DNA of 64,000 nucleotides from Kribbella kalugense (GTDB taxonomy: Bacteria; Actinomycetota; Actinomycetes; Propionibacteriales; Kribbellaceae): assembly GCF_004365875.1 (NCBI RefSeq), contig NZ_SODF01000002.1:2482971-2546970 (forward strand), in the 5' to 3' direction. Positions 15,663 to 24,620 of the stretch are shown piece by piece (the first letter of the stretch is position 1; every line of letters begins with the position of its first letter). Position numbers and translations under genes: made by a program. Under the pieces are notes generated by a model that saw nothing but the letters and a program-made list of their open reading frames with translations, did not search any database and was not told the origin of the DNA.

Positions 15663-15705
15663 GGAGATGACGCTAGGTGGCGGCGGTCGTGCAGGCAACC
15701 CCGCG

Positions 15706-15770
15706 TTGTCCACCCCTGTGGATAACTCTGTGTGCAACCTGTGGGGCGCGCCGCCGGGTGCTGTGGACGA
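15706..15770. promoter_or_regulatory. DnaA-box-like cluster
   Basis: TTGTCCACC (15706-15714) faces TGTGGATAA (15717-15725), and TGTGGACGA (15762-15770) follows. The second is a perfect TTATCCACA box on the minus strand; the others differ by one base from the actinobacterial TTGTCCACA consensus. No replication gene is nearby. Confidence 0.5.
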
Positions 15771-15898
15771 GCGGGGGAACAGGGTGTGAACAACGGGGGT
15801 CGGCGGGTTCAAAATCTGGCGTCTGACCTGCGGAAACGCTGATGCACAGGATGTGGGCCGAAGAAAGTTGTCGGTTTCGGGGGGTACATTTTTGAGCC

Positions 15899-16435
15899 AT
15901 GGCCGACTCTCCACCGCGCCCGATCCCACCGTATGTGGATATCCGTCGCAGCAAGCGCCGCAAGCGGACGGTCAGCGCCTACCGGGACGGCGAGCGGGTG
16001 GTCGTGCTGATGCCCGACCGGCTGTCCGCCACCGAGGAGGCGCGCTGGGTCGAGACCATGCTGGCGCGGCTCGAGAAGCAGCGCAGCCGATCGCGCGTGT
16101 CGGACGAAAAATTGTTGGCCAGAGCACACGAACTCGCGTGTCGCCACCTCCCCGAAGTGCCCGAACCTGCGTCTGTGAGGTGGGTTTCGAACCAAAACAG
16201 ACGGTGGGGATCCTGCACTCCGGCGGACAGATCGATCCGGTTGTCGACCCGGCTGCAGTCGATGCCGGCCTGGGTGGTCGACTACGTCCTGGTCCACGAG
16301 CTGGCCCATCTGGTCGAGCCGAGCCACAACGCCGCCTTCTGGGAGCTGGTCCACCGCTACCCGAAATCCGAGCGCGCCGAGGGGTATCTGGAGGGCATTT
16401 CCGCCGCCTCGTCGCTCAACTTCGAGGACTTCTAG
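15899..16435 (+). CDS. YgjP-like (DUF45 / M48-type) metallopeptidase
   Basis: 178 residues. The zinc motif is VLVHELAHLVEPSHNAAFW: HExxH with the third ligand His in SHNAAFW. The preceding RWGSCTPADRSIRLSTRL block is characteristic of YgjP/UTP-pyrophosphatase-related peptidases. No signal peptide, so it is cytoplasmic. Substrate unknown. Confidence 0.88.
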   Translation: MADSPPRPIPPYVDIRRSKRRKRTVSAYRDGERVVVLMPDRLSATEEARWVETMLARLEKQRSRSRVSDEKLLARAHELACRHLPEVPEPASVRWVSNQNRRWGSCTPADRSIRLSTRLQSMPAWVVDYVLVHELAHLVEPSHNAAFWELVHRYPKSERAEGYLEGISAASSLNFEDF

Positions 16436-16631
16436 GCCCCCTTTGTGCGGCGCCGACCCCGGTGGCGTACGCCGTACGGGAAAGGGTGGGGTGGGGTTTC
16501 CCCCAGGGTGAATTGGGTGGCTTCCTGCGTGGTTGCGACCTGCCTCGGACCGTCAGGCTCTGACCTGTAGCCAGCGCCCACGCCAGGGAGCGCTGGGTGG
16601 GGCGTCGGTGGCGCAGAGGGGCAGGGAACGT

Positions 16632-18815
16632 ATGGCCAGGGGACAGATCACGGTCCGGGCGGCGCGCTGGAGCGCGACCCATCCGTGGCGGGCGATCGCG
16701 ATGTGGGTGGTCGTGGTGATCGCCTGTTTCGCGCTCGGCTCGGTGACCGGCACCAAGGAGTCGAAGAACGAGGGCGACATCGGCGAGGTGACCCGGGCCG
16801 ACAACATCGTCAAGTCCGGCAACTTCGCCGATCCGGACGAGGAGAGCGTGCTGATCACGGCTCCGTCCGGGACCCTCGACCAGAAGGCGGCCAACCAGGC
16901 GGCCGGCGTGGTGATCCAGAAGATGCGCGCCCTCGGTGGGGTCGCGGAGGTCGCCCAGCCGATGCCGTCACCCAAGCAGGACGCGGTGATCGTCAGGGTC
17001 ACCCTCAAGGACGGCGATGGTGACAACAGGGTCCAGCCGCTGCTCGACACCACAGCGCAGCTTCAGCAGCAGTACCCGAACCTCCGGATCGAGGAGGTCG
17101 GCGGCCTGTCGATCGACAAGGCCCTCAACGAGACCCTCGGCAAGGACTTCAAGCGTGCGGAGATGTTCAGCCTGCCGGTGACGCTCGCGATCCTCCTGAT
17201 CGCGTTCGGTGCGCTCATCGCGGCGTCCGTGCCGCTGGTACTGGCGCTCTCCGCAGTCGCAGCCGCGATCGGTCTGTCGGCGGCAGCGTCACAGCTCGTG
17301 CCCGCGGTCGACGCGGTCAACAGCGTGATCCTGCTGATCGGTATGGCGGTCGGCGTCGACTACTCGCTCTTCTACCTCCGTCGTGAACGCGAGGAACGCG
17401 CCAAGGGCCGCGGCCACGTCGACGCGGTCGAGATCGCTGCGGCGACCTCGGGCCACGCGGTCGTCGTCTCCGGTACGGCGGTCATCATCTCGATGGCCGG
17501 ACTGTTCCTGGCCCGCGATGCGGTGTTCTCGTCCTTCGCGGTCGGTTCGATCCTGGTCGTCGCGGTAGCCGTCGTCGGTTCGCTCACCGTGCTCCCCGCC
17601 GTACTGGCGAAGCTCGGGCGCTGGGTGGACAAGCCGCGGATCCCGTTCGTCTGGAGGCTGACGGCGAACAAGGGCAAGCCGCGGTTCTGGCCGACGGTGC
17701 TGAAGCCGGCGCTGAAGCACCCGGTCGCCACGCTGCTGGTCGCCGTCACCGCATTGCTTGCGGTCGCCTCGCCGGCGCTGGGGATGACGCTGAAGTTCCC
17801 GGGCACCGAGGATCTGCCCCGGACGACGTCGGTGATGAAGGCGTACGACCGGTTGACCGCAGCCTTCCCGAGCACCGGCACGAGCCACGAGGTCGCCGTC
17901 CGTGCGCCTGCCAACCAGCAGCCCGCGGTGAAGGCCGCGCTGGCCGACCTGATGCAGCGCACCAAGGGCGACAGCCTGTTCGCGTCGGACGGTCTTGAGG
18001 AGCCGCGGTTCTCCAAGGACGGCACGGTCGCGACCCTCGAGGTCGCCACGCCGTACGACGGTGGCAGCCAGCAGGCGCGGGACTCGCTGACCAAGCTACG
18101 CAAGGACCTGATGCCGGAGACGGTCGGCAAGGTGCCGGGCGTTGAGTACGCGGTCGGTGGGTTCGTTGCCGCGGACGTCGACTATGCGGCGCACACGCGG
18201 GCCAAGCTGCCGCTGGTGATCGGGTTCGTGCTGCTGTTGACGATGATCGTGATGATGGTGACGTTCCGCTCGGTGGTCGTCGCGGTCACTGCGATCGGGC
18301 TCAACCTGCTGAGTGCGGGCGCGGCGTACGGCGTCGTCACCGCGGTCTTCCAGAACACCTGGGCCGAAGGCTTACTGCACTTCCGGTCGAACGGGGCAGT
18401 AGTCAGTTGGCTGCCACTCTTCCTCTTCGTGGTGCTGTTCGGCCTGTCGATGGACTACCACGTGTTCGTCGTCAGCCGGATCCGCGAGGCAGTACTGCGC
18501 GGCGTGCCGACCAAGCAGGCTGTGGCTGAGGGCATCACCGGCTCGGCCGGCGTGGTGACCAGCGCGGCGGCGGTGATGATCGGAGTATTCGCGGTCTTCG
18601 CGACGCTGAGCACGCTGGACATGAAGCAGTTGGGTGTCGGACTCGCGGTCGCGATCCTGATCGACGCGACGATCATCCGGGCAGTCGTCCTCCCGAGCGT
18701 GATGACCTTGCTCGGCGAGGCCAACTGGTGGGCGCCGAAGTGGCTCCGCCGCAAGACTCCTAAGCACGCAACGCTTCCTCCGGCCCCAGAGCGCGAGCTC
18801 ACCCCGGTCGGCTGA
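16632..18815 (+). CDS. MmpL/RND-family membrane transporter
   Basis: 727 residues with the MMPL layout: one TM near the N-terminus (MWVVVVIACFALGSV), an extracellular domain of about 150 residues, five TMs, a second extracellular domain (about 410-540), and five more TMs. The GVDYSLFYLRREREERAKG and GLSMDYHVFVVSRIREAV blocks are the two MMPL signature loops with the Asp-Tyr pairs thought to carry protons. It probably moves lipids or hydrophobic compounds. The start chosen has GGCAGGGA upstream. Confidence 0.92.
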   Translation: MARGQITVRAARWSATHPWRAIAMWVVVVIACFALGSVTGTKESKNEGDIGEVTRADNIVKSGNFADPDEESVLITAPSGTLDQKAANQAAGVVIQKMRALGGVAEVAQPMPSPKQDAVIVRVTLKDGDGDNRVQPLLDTTAQLQQQYPNLRIEEVGGLSIDKALNETLGKDFKRAEMFSLPVTLAILLIAFGALIAASVPLVLALSAVAAAIGLSAAASQLVPAVDAVNSVILLIGMAVGVDYSLFYLRREREERAKGRGHVDAVEIAAATSGHAVVVSGTAVIISMAGLFLARDAVFSSFAVGSILVVAVAVVGSLTVLPAVLAKLGRWVDKPRIPFVWRLTANKGKPRFWPTVLKPALKHPVATLLVAVTALLAVASPALGMTLKFPGTEDLPRTTSVMKAYDRLTAAFPSTGTSHEVAVRAPANQQPAVKAALADLMQRTKGDSLFASDGLEEPRFSKDGTVATLEVATPYDGGSQQARDSLTKLRKDLMPETVGKVPGVEYAVGGFVAADVDYAAHTRAKLPLVIGFVLLLTMIVMMVTFRSVVVAVTAIGLNLLSAGAAYGVVTAVFQNTWAEGLLHFRSNGAVVSWLPLFLFVVLFGLSMDYHVFVVSRIREAVLRGVPTKQAVAEGITGSAGVVTSAAAVMIGVFAVFATLSTLDMKQLGVGLAVAILIDATIIRAVVLPSVMTLLGEANWWAPKWLRRKTPKHATLPPAPERELTPVG

Positions 18816-18826
18816 TCGATCCGCCC

Positions 18827-18864
18827 GCGGCGGCCCACCCGACATACTTCGAGTGGGCCGCCGC
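18827..18864 (+). terminator. Terminator hairpin after the MmpL gene
   Basis: GCGGCGGCCCAC (18827-18838) pairs perfectly with GTGGGCCGCCGC (18853-18864), loop 14 nt, 12 bp after the stop region; followed by ATTAGT. Confidence 0.7.
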
Positions 18865-18917
18865 ATTAGTCCTCGAAACCATTCGGTCAAGGGTTTGGCT
18901 GCTGGAGGATGTCTGGC

Positions 18918-19688
18918 ATGGGTGAGCAGGCTGATGGATCGACGGGCGCCGAGGTTTCCGGAACTTTTTCGGCGGCAGGCGACGAAAAAGTTCCGAAGAT
19001 GAGTGGCGGGCCCCGGGCTCGGGTGTTGGGCGAGGTGGCGGCGGAGGTGCTCTCCGCGCGGCGTGAGCATCCGGTGCGGGTGGCGCTGGACGGATGCTCG
19101 GCGGCCGGAAAGACGACGCTGGCGAACGAGTTGGCCGGCGTATTGCGATGGCATACCGCGCGCGAGGTGATCCGGGCCGAGCTCGACTACTTCAAACGAG
19201 CGCCGGAACTGCGGACGACGTACCCGATCGAATCCTCGGAGAGCTACTACTACGAGGTTTACGACTACGACGCGATCCGCGAGCGCCTGCTGAAGCCACT
19301 CGGACCGGGTGGCGACCGGCGGTACGTGAACGGCCTGCGCGACACCTCGGCTCGCACCCAGCTCGCCGTACCGCCTCGGACCGCCGCACCTGACGCGATC
19401 CTGATCGCCGACGGCACCTTCCTGCAGCGCCCAGAACTCAACAACTACTGGGACCTCCGCATCTATGTCCACGTAACCTTCGAGACCGTACTTCGCCGCG
19501 GCGCTGTACGTGATGCAGCGTGGATGGACTCCCGCGAGGCCGCCGCCCACCGCTACCGCACCCGCTACATCCCCGGCGAACGCCTCTACATCAACCAGAT
19601 CCACCCCGCCGACCGCGCCCAACTAGTGCTGAACAACGAGGACCCGGCCACCCTAACCATCACCCGCCGCCCGGCTCCGAGGCGGTGA
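18918..19688 (+). CDS. Uridine kinase-like P-loop protein
   Basis: 256 residues. After a 40-residue low-complexity N-terminus there is a Walker A motif ALDGCSAAGKTTLANEL and a kinase-type lid further on (RDAAWMDSREAAAHRYRTRYIPGERLY). The layout matches uridine kinase / phosphoribulokinase-like proteins. The phosphate acceptor is unknown. The ATG at 18918 is nine bases after GGAGG; the ATG at 18909 touches it. A second, unrelated P-loop kinase of this superfamily lies at 51563-52210. Confidence 0.8.
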   Translation: MGEQADGSTGAEVSGTFSAAGDEKVPKMSGGPRARVLGEVAAEVLSARREHPVRVALDGCSAAGKTTLANELAGVLRWHTAREVIRAELDYFKRAPELRTTYPIESSESYYYEVYDYDAIRERLLKPLGPGGDRRYVNGLRDTSARTQLAVPPRTAAPDAILIADGTFLQRPELNNYWDLRIYVHVTFETVLRRGAVRDAAWMDSREAAAHRYRTRYIPGERLYINQIHPADRAQLVLNNEDPATLTITRRPAPRR

Positions 19689-19762
19689 CTGCTATCGGCT
19701 GGCAGGTTATGTGATCGATGGCGCGTTATAGGACGCCAGCGGTGAAACAACCCGCCAGCGAG

Positions 19763-20356
19763 TCAGCCTGCTTGGCGGGCGCGGTGGGCGGCGGCTTTGA
19801 CTCGGCTTTGGCATTGGGGGGAGCAGAAGCGGCGTTGGCCGTTTTTCGACATGTCGACGAAGACGCGGTCGCAGGAGGGGGCCGCGCAGACGCCGAGGCG
19901 GCCGGCCAGGTCGCTGCCTACCGCCAGGGCGAGGCCCGCGGCGCAACCGGCGGCCCAGCCGTTGGCGAGTTGTTCGTCGGGGCCGTGGAAGTGCAGGCTC
20001 CAGGGGCGGTCGCGGCCGCGGTCCAGCTGGGGGCGGGCGTTCGTGTCTCGCAGTAGGGCGTTGATTTCGGTGGCGGCGGCGTCGAGGTCGCGGGCGTCGG
20101 CGGCCTCGAAGACTAGGCGCATTCGTTGCGCGAGTTGGACCAAGCGACGGGAGTCGTCTAGCGGTGGTCGCGACGCCGGTGGGTAGCCGATCGCGGTGAG
20201 GGCGTCGGCCACCGCGGATGTGACTGATTCCGGGTCGTCGGTCGGCGCGGAGTACGGCGTACCGCCTGAGTAGCCCGGTGTGAGGCGGTTGACGTACTCG
20301 ACCGAGGCGGTCAGGACGCTGCGGGCATGACTATCAAAAGACACTTGACCAGTCAC
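19763..20356 (-). CDS. CGNR zinc-finger (ABATE-domain) regulator
   Basis: 197 residues from a GTG with GGAGGT upstream. The C-terminal finger reads LGVCAAPSCDRVFVDMSKNGQRRFCSPQCQSRVKAAAHR: two Cys pairs spaced as in CGNR proteins, with the CGNR tetrad replaced by SPQCQSR. The N-terminal part is the stress-related ABATE domain. These proteins are presumed transcription regulators. It is divergent from an MFS gene 66 bp away and probably controls it. Confidence 0.83.
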   Translation of the reverse strand: MTGQVSFDSHARSVLTASVEYVNRLTPGYSGGTPYSAPTDDPESVTSAVADALTAIGYPPASRPPLDDSRRLVQLAQRMRLVFEAADARDLDAAATEINALLRDTNARPQLDRGRDRPWSLHFHGPDEQLANGWAAGCAAGLALAVGSDLAGRLGVCAAPSCDRVFVDMSKNGQRRFCSPQCQSRVKAAAHRARQAG

Positions 20357-20422
20357 GTCGTACCTCCGTAGTCTCGAACCTGCGTGACCGATCATATCCA
20401 CTTAGACAGTCATGGAGTCGTT

Positions 20423-21592
20423 ATGAGTGCTGCTGCGACGCTCACCGGACCGTGGCGGGGGCTGTCGCCGGCCGTCTGGATCCTGGTGGTGGCCCGTGCG
20501 GTCAACCGGATCGGCGCGTTCACGCTCCCGTTCCTGGGGGTGGTGCTCACGGTCGAGTTCGGCACCTCGCTCGGTCAGACCGGTCTGATCATCGCAGTCT
20601 TCGGAGCCGCGACGATCCCGTCCCGGCTGCTCGGCGGCCAGCTCGCCGACCGCCTCGGCCGCCGCCGGACGATCGTCGTCGGCCTCACCGGCTGCGCGAT
20701 CGCCCAACTCTGGATCGCGCTGAGCCACGCCCTCTGGTCGGCTGTGCTCGCCACGATCCTGCTCGGCCTCGCCTTCGAGATCTACGAGCCACCGAGCCAG
20801 GCGATGATCGCCGACGTCACCGAACCCGCTAACCGCCCCGCCGCCTACGGCCTCTACAGCGCAGCGCTGGCCGCCGCCGGAGTTCTCGCGGGCCTGCTCG
20901 CCGCCGCCCTCAGTCACTGGGATCTCCGCTGGCTCTTCGTCGCCGACGCGATCACCTGCCTGTCCTGCGCGGCCCTGGTCGCGCTCGCCCTCCCAGCAGA
21001 CGTACGCCGGGAGCCCTCGAAGGAACCCACTTCCACGGTGTCGGTCTGGCGCGATCGCCGACTCCTGCTGCTCCTCGCCAGCGGCACGATCTTCGCGACC
21101 ATCTACATGCAGCTGATCATCGGCATGCCGCTCACCCTGCTCGAGCAGGGCCTGCCCAAGTCCGGCACCGGGCTCATCCTCGCCCTGTCCGCGATCACGC
21201 TGATCGCCGCGCAACGCCTGCTCCGCGTGCAGCACCTGGACGACTTCCAGTCCATCAGGATCGGCTATGCGCTGCTCGCCGCCGGCCTGCTCGTGAGCGC
21301 AGTCGCTCACAGCCTCGCGATCTTCCTGGTCGCGGCGATCCTCTGGAGCCTCGGCGACCTGTTTCTCCTGACTCGCTACCTCACGCAGGCTTCCGGGCTC
21401 GCCCCCGACGAGGCTCGCGGTCGCTACCTCGCCGTCTTCGGCCTGAGCTGGGGCATCGCAACCACGATCGCCCCGATCACCGTGACCCAGCTCCTCGAGA
21501 CCGCCGGCCCAACTGGACTCTGGCTCACCAGCGCCGGAGTCGCCGCGGTGCTCGCAGTACTCCAGCCTTGGTTCAGGAAGCGACTAGCCTGA
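20423..21592 (+). CDS. MFS transporter (12-TM)
   Basis: 389 residues, 12 predicted helices, motif A in GGQLADRLGRRRTIVVGL. The start MSAAATLTGPWRGL has GGAG six bases upstream; the in-frame ATG at 20384 lies in the regulator's promoter. Cargo is unknown; the paired CGNR regulator suggests an inducible exporter. Its 3' end overlaps the opposing molybdo-oxidoreductase gene by 20 bp. Confidence 0.88.
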   Translation: MSAAATLTGPWRGLSPAVWILVVARAVNRIGAFTLPFLGVVLTVEFGTSLGQTGLIIAVFGAATIPSRLLGGQLADRLGRRRTIVVGLTGCAIAQLWIALSHALWSAVLATILLGLAFEIYEPPSQAMIADVTEPANRPAAYGLYSAALAAAGVLAGLLAAALSHWDLRWLFVADAITCLSCAALVALALPADVRREPSKEPTSTVSVWRDRRLLLLLASGTIFATIYMQLIIGMPLTLLEQGLPKSGTGLILALSAITLIAAQRLLRVQHLDDFQSIRIGYALLAAGLLVSAVAHSLAIFLVAAILWSLGDLFLLTRYLTQASGLAPDEARGRYLAVFGLSWGIATTIAPITVTQLLETAGPTGLWLTSAGVAAVLAVLQPWFRKRLA

Positions 21593-23828
21593 CCGTGATC
21601 CCCTTCGCGACCGGAGTGTTGCTGCCCTTGGCGAGATCGTCGGCCGACATCAGCACGTTGGTCTCGGGGTAGTACGCCGCCACGCAACCGCGCGCCGTCG
21701 GGTAGGAGACCAGGCGGAAGTGCGCGGCCCGGCGCTCGACGCCCTGGAATTCGCTCACAATGTCGACGTACCCGCCGTCCTTGAGACCGAGCTCGGCCAG
21801 GTCGTCCGGGTGCACGAAGACGACCTCGCGGGTCCCGTGGATGCCGCGGTACCGGTCCTCGAGGCCGTAGATCGTCGTGTTGAACTGGTCGTGACTGCGC
21901 AACGTCTGCAGCAGCAGCCGGCCAGGTGCCGTCGGCAACCAAGTCAGCTCGTTCGCGCTGAACTGCGCCCGCGAGTCGGACGTCTTGAACTCGCGCTTGT
22001 CCCGCGCCGCGTGCGCCAGCAGGAAGCCGCCCTCGTTCGCCCGGAGCCGGTCCTCGAAGTCCTCGTACCCGTCGGCCACCCGCCCGATCCGCTGCCGGAT
22101 CAGGCTGTAGTCGTCGGCGAAGTCCGCCCACGGAATCAGCCCGATGTCCGGTACGACGGCCTGCGCGATCCCGCAGATGATGCCGATCTCCGACTTCAGC
22201 TCCGGCCCCGGCGGGGTCAGATTGCCGGTCGAGAGGTGTACGGCGCCTTGTGAGTCCTCGACCGTCACCGACTGCGGACCGGCCGGGGTGTGGTCGTGAT
22301 CGGTCCGCCCGAGCGTCGGAAGGATCAGCGCCTCGCGACCGGTGACCGTGTGCGAACGGTTGAGCTTGGTCGACACGTGCACGGTCAGGTCGCACTGCCG
22401 CAGACCGCGATGCACGACCTCGGTGTCGGGGGTCGCGGACGCGAAGTTCCCGCCCATCGCGAAGAACACGCGGACCGAGCCGTCCCGCAACCGCTTCACC
22501 GTCGCGGCCGCGTCGATGCCGTGCTCGCGCGGTGAGGTGAAGGAGAACTCGTGGTCGAGCCGGTCTAGGAAGGCGTCCGGCATCTTCTCCCAGATCCCCA
22601 TGCTGCGGTCACCCTGGACGTTCGAGTGGCCGCGGACTGGGCACGGGCCTGCGCCGGGCTTGCCGATGTTGCCCTGCAGGAGCAGGACGTTGACGATCTC
22701 GCTGATCGTCGCGACCGCCTCGCGATGCTGGGTCAGGCCCATCGCCCAGCAGATCACCGTCGCTTTGGACTTGATGAACCGCTGGGCCAGCTCCTCGATC
22801 TCGGCCCGCCGCAGTCCGGTCGCGAGCTCCACCGCGGGCCAGTCGAGCTCGGCGTTGTGCTTGGCGTACAGCTCGTACCCGCTGGTGTGGCTCTCGATGA
22901 AGGACTTGTCCAGCACGGTCCCCGGGTTCGCCGCCTCGGCCTCGAGCAGAAGGTGGCCGATGGCAAGGAACAGCGCCTGGTCGCCGCCGATCCGGATCTG
23001 CAGCAGCTGGTCGGCCAGCTTCGTCCCCTTACCGACCCAGCCGCGCGGGGCCTGCGGGTTCTTGAAGTTCATCAGGCCGGGCTCGGGCAACGGGTTCACC
23101 GAGACGATGTCGGCGCCGTTGCGCTTGGCGATCTCCAGGTGGCTGAGCATCCGGGGCGCATTGGTGCCCGGGTTCTGGCCGACGACCAGGATCAGCTCGG
23201 ACTCTTCGAGCATCTCCAGCGTGACCGCGCCCTTGCCGCTGCCGATCACCCGGGACAGCGCCGTACCCGACGACTCGTGGCACATGTTCGAGCAGTCGGG
23301 CAGGTTGTTGGTGCCGTAGGCGCGGACGAAGGTCTGGTAGAGGAACGCGGCCTCGTTACTGGTCCGGCCGGAGGTGTAGAAGACGGCGTCGTTCGGGTCG
23401 ACGAGGGCCTTCAGGTGGCGGGCGACGACCTGGAACGCCTCGTCCCAGCCGACCGGCTCGTAGTTGGTCGCGCCGGCGCGAAGCAGCATCGGCTCGGTGA
23501 TCCGGCCGAGCTTGCCGAGGTCGAACTCGGAGATCTCGTTCATCGCCTCGACCGTGTGGTCGGCGAAGAATGCGCGCGGCACCCGCTTGCGGGTCGCCTC
23601 CCAGGCCACCGCCTTCGCGCCGTTCTCGCAGAACTCGGCCGCGTGCTTGCGTTTGTGGTCAGGATCCGGCCAGGCGCAGGACGGGCAGTCGAACCCGCCG
23701 TCCTGGTTCATCTTCAGCAAGACCTTGCCGGTCCGCGCGGGGCCCATCTCCCGAAAACCGAACTTGAACGACGAGAGCACCGCTGGGACGCCGGCGGCCT
23801 TCTTCTTCGGCTGTTCGATATCGACCAT
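21573..23828 (-). CDS. FdhF/YdeP family molybdopterin oxidoreductase
   Basis: 751 residues. FDCPSCAWPDPDHKRKHAEFCENG-like sequence near residue 45 is the N-terminal cysteine cluster typical of YdeP; VFYTSGRTSNEAAFLYQ, CHESSGTALSRVIGSG and VVGQNPGTNAPRMLSHLE are molybdopterin-guanine-dinucleotide-binding blocks of the formate dehydrogenase-alpha/DMSO reductase superfamily. The physiological substrate of YdeP proteins is not settled; acid resistance has been reported in Escherichia coli. No ribosome site precedes the ATG, and TATTGT nine bases upstream suggests a leaderless mRNA. MoaE is encoded at 30059. Confidence 0.9.
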   Translation of the reverse strand: MVDIEQPKKKAAGVPAVLSSFKFGFREMGPARTGKVLLKMNQDGGFDCPSCAWPDPDHKRKHAAEFCENGAKAVAWEATRKRVPRAFFADHTVEAMNEISEFDLGKLGRITEPMLLRAGATNYEPVGWDEAFQVVARHLKALVDPNDAVFYTSGRTSNEAAFLYQTFVRAYGTNNLPDCSNMCHESSGTALSRVIGSGKGAVTLEMLEESELILVVGQNPGTNAPRMLSHLEIAKRNGADIVSVNPLPEPGLMNFKNPQAPRGWVGKGTKLADQLLQIRIGGDQALFLAIGHLLLEAEAANPGTVLDKSFIESHTSGYELYAKHNAELDWPAVELATGLRRAEIEELAQRFIKSKATVICWAMGLTQHREAVATISEIVNVLLLQGNIGKPGAGPCPVRGHSNVQGDRSMGIWEKMPDAFLDRLDHEFSFTSPREHGIDAAATVKRLRDGSVRVFFAMGGNFASATPDTEVVHRGLRQCDLTVHVSTKLNRSHTVTGREALILPTLGRTDHDHTPAGPQSVTVEDSQGAVHLSTGNLTPPGPELKSEIGIICGIAQAVVPDIGLIPWADFADDYSLIRQRIGRVADGYEDFEDRLRANEGGFLLAHAARDKREFKTSDSRAQFSANELTWLPTAPGRLLLQTLRSHDQFNTTIYGLEDRYRGIHGTREVVFVHPDDLAELGLKDGGYVDIVSEFQGVERRAAHFRLVSYPTARGCVAAYYPETNVLMSADDLAKGSNTPVAKGITVRLVAS

Positions 23829-23837
23829 GTTTCAACA

Positions 23838-23851
23838 ATAGGTCCACCTAT
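23838..23851. promoter_or_regulatory. Palindromic operator between ydeP-like and SDR genes
   Basis: ATAGGT-CC-ACCTAT lies 10-23 bp upstream of the molybdo-oxidoreductase ATG and 41 bp upstream of the divergent SDR. If the former is leaderless, the dyad overlaps its promoter. Confidence 0.5.
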
Positions 23852-23891
23852 CATCACGCGCTGCTTTGATAGCCACGGCAGACTGTCGTTC

Positions 23892-24620
23892 ATGGAGACC
23901 CGTCGAGCCCTCGTCACCGGCGCAGCATCTGGAATCGGCGCCGCGTGCGCCCAACGCCTCGCAGCGGACGGCGTCCATGTCATCGCCGTCGACCGCGACC
24001 AGGCCGGTCTGGACGCGCTGGACGGAGTCGAGACGGTCGTCGCCGACCTGTCGGACCTGGACGGGCTGTCCAGCCTGCCGACGGACATAGACATCCTGGT
24101 GAACAACGCCGGCGTACAGCTGGTCGCACCGATCGAGGAGTTCCCGCCGGAGCGGTTCAGCTACATCCTCCGGCTGATGCTGGAGGCGCCGTTCCGGCTG
24201 ATCAGGCAGTCCCTCCCACACATGTACGACGCCGGCTGGGGTCGCGTGGTCAACATCAGCTCGGTGCACGGACTCCGGGCCAGCCCGTTCAAGGCGGCGT
24301 ACGTCGCGGCGAAGCACGGACTGGAGGGCCTCAGCAAGGTGGTCGCACTGGAGGGCGCGCCCCACGGGGTGACCAGCAACTGCGTCAACCCGGCCTACGT
24401 CCGTACGCCGCTCGTCACCGGACAGCTCGCCGATCAGGCCGCAACGCACGGCCTGTCCGAGGAAGAGGTGCTGGACAAGGTCATGCTCCAGCCGGTCGCG
24501 GTGAAGCGGCTGATCGAACCTGCCGAAGTGGCGGAGGTGGTCGCCATGCTGTGCGGCCCGGCGTCCACCTCCATCACAGGGACCTCGTTCGTACTGGACG
24601 GCGGCTGGACCGCCCACTAA
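23892..24620 (+). CDS. SDR, 3-hydroxybutyrate dehydrogenase-like
   Basis: 242 residues. TGAASGIGAACAQRLA (cofactor loop), NNAGVQ, NISSVHGLRASPFKAAYVAAKHG (catalytic Ser, Tyr, Lys) and VLDGGWTAH at the end. The SSVHGL ... SAYVAAKHGL context is the pattern of D-3-hydroxybutyrate dehydrogenases, which interconvert 3-hydroxybutyrate and acetoacetate with NAD. No strong ribosome site is seen. The gene is divergent from the YdeP-like gene, and its stop abuts that of an opposing oxidoreductase. Confidence 0.85.
   Translation: METRRALVTGAASGIGAACAQRLAADGVHVIAVDRDQAGLDALDGVETVVADLSDLDGLSSLPTDIDILVNNAGVQLVAPIEEFPPERFSYILRLMLEAPFRLIRQSLPHMYDAGWGRVVNISSVHGLRASPFKAAYVAAKHGLEGLSKVVALEGAPHGVTSNCVNPAYVRTPLVTGQLADQAATHGLSEEEVLDKVMLQPVAVKRLIEPAEVAEVVAMLCGPASTSITGTSFVLDGGWTAH

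Larger units (their letters stand above)
15376..15898. other. 523-bp intergenic region with structured DNA
   Basis: No believable gene: the 148-codon minus-strand frame across it has proline/arginine-rich random content and overlaps the next gene's start. The region contains the promoter of the DUF5679 gene, a 79-bp nested inverted repeat (15584-15662) and a group of DnaA-box-like sequences (15706-15770). Confidence 0.6.

Noticed and set aside
13873..15789. 638-codon plus-strand frame
   Set aside because: Antisense to the ABC1 kinase and DUF5679 genes; composition is that of a shadow frame.
15483..15929. 148-codon minus-strand frame in the intergenic gap
   Set aside because: It would run over the nested inverted repeat and DnaA-like boxes, has no ribosome site, and its Pro/Arg/Ser-rich product is not protein-like.
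22626..23891. N-terminal extension of the SDR gene at 23892 by about 420 codons
   Set aside because: The extension is antisense to the molybdo-oxidoreductase gene and has no protein-like features; the SDR fold begins at the ATG used here.
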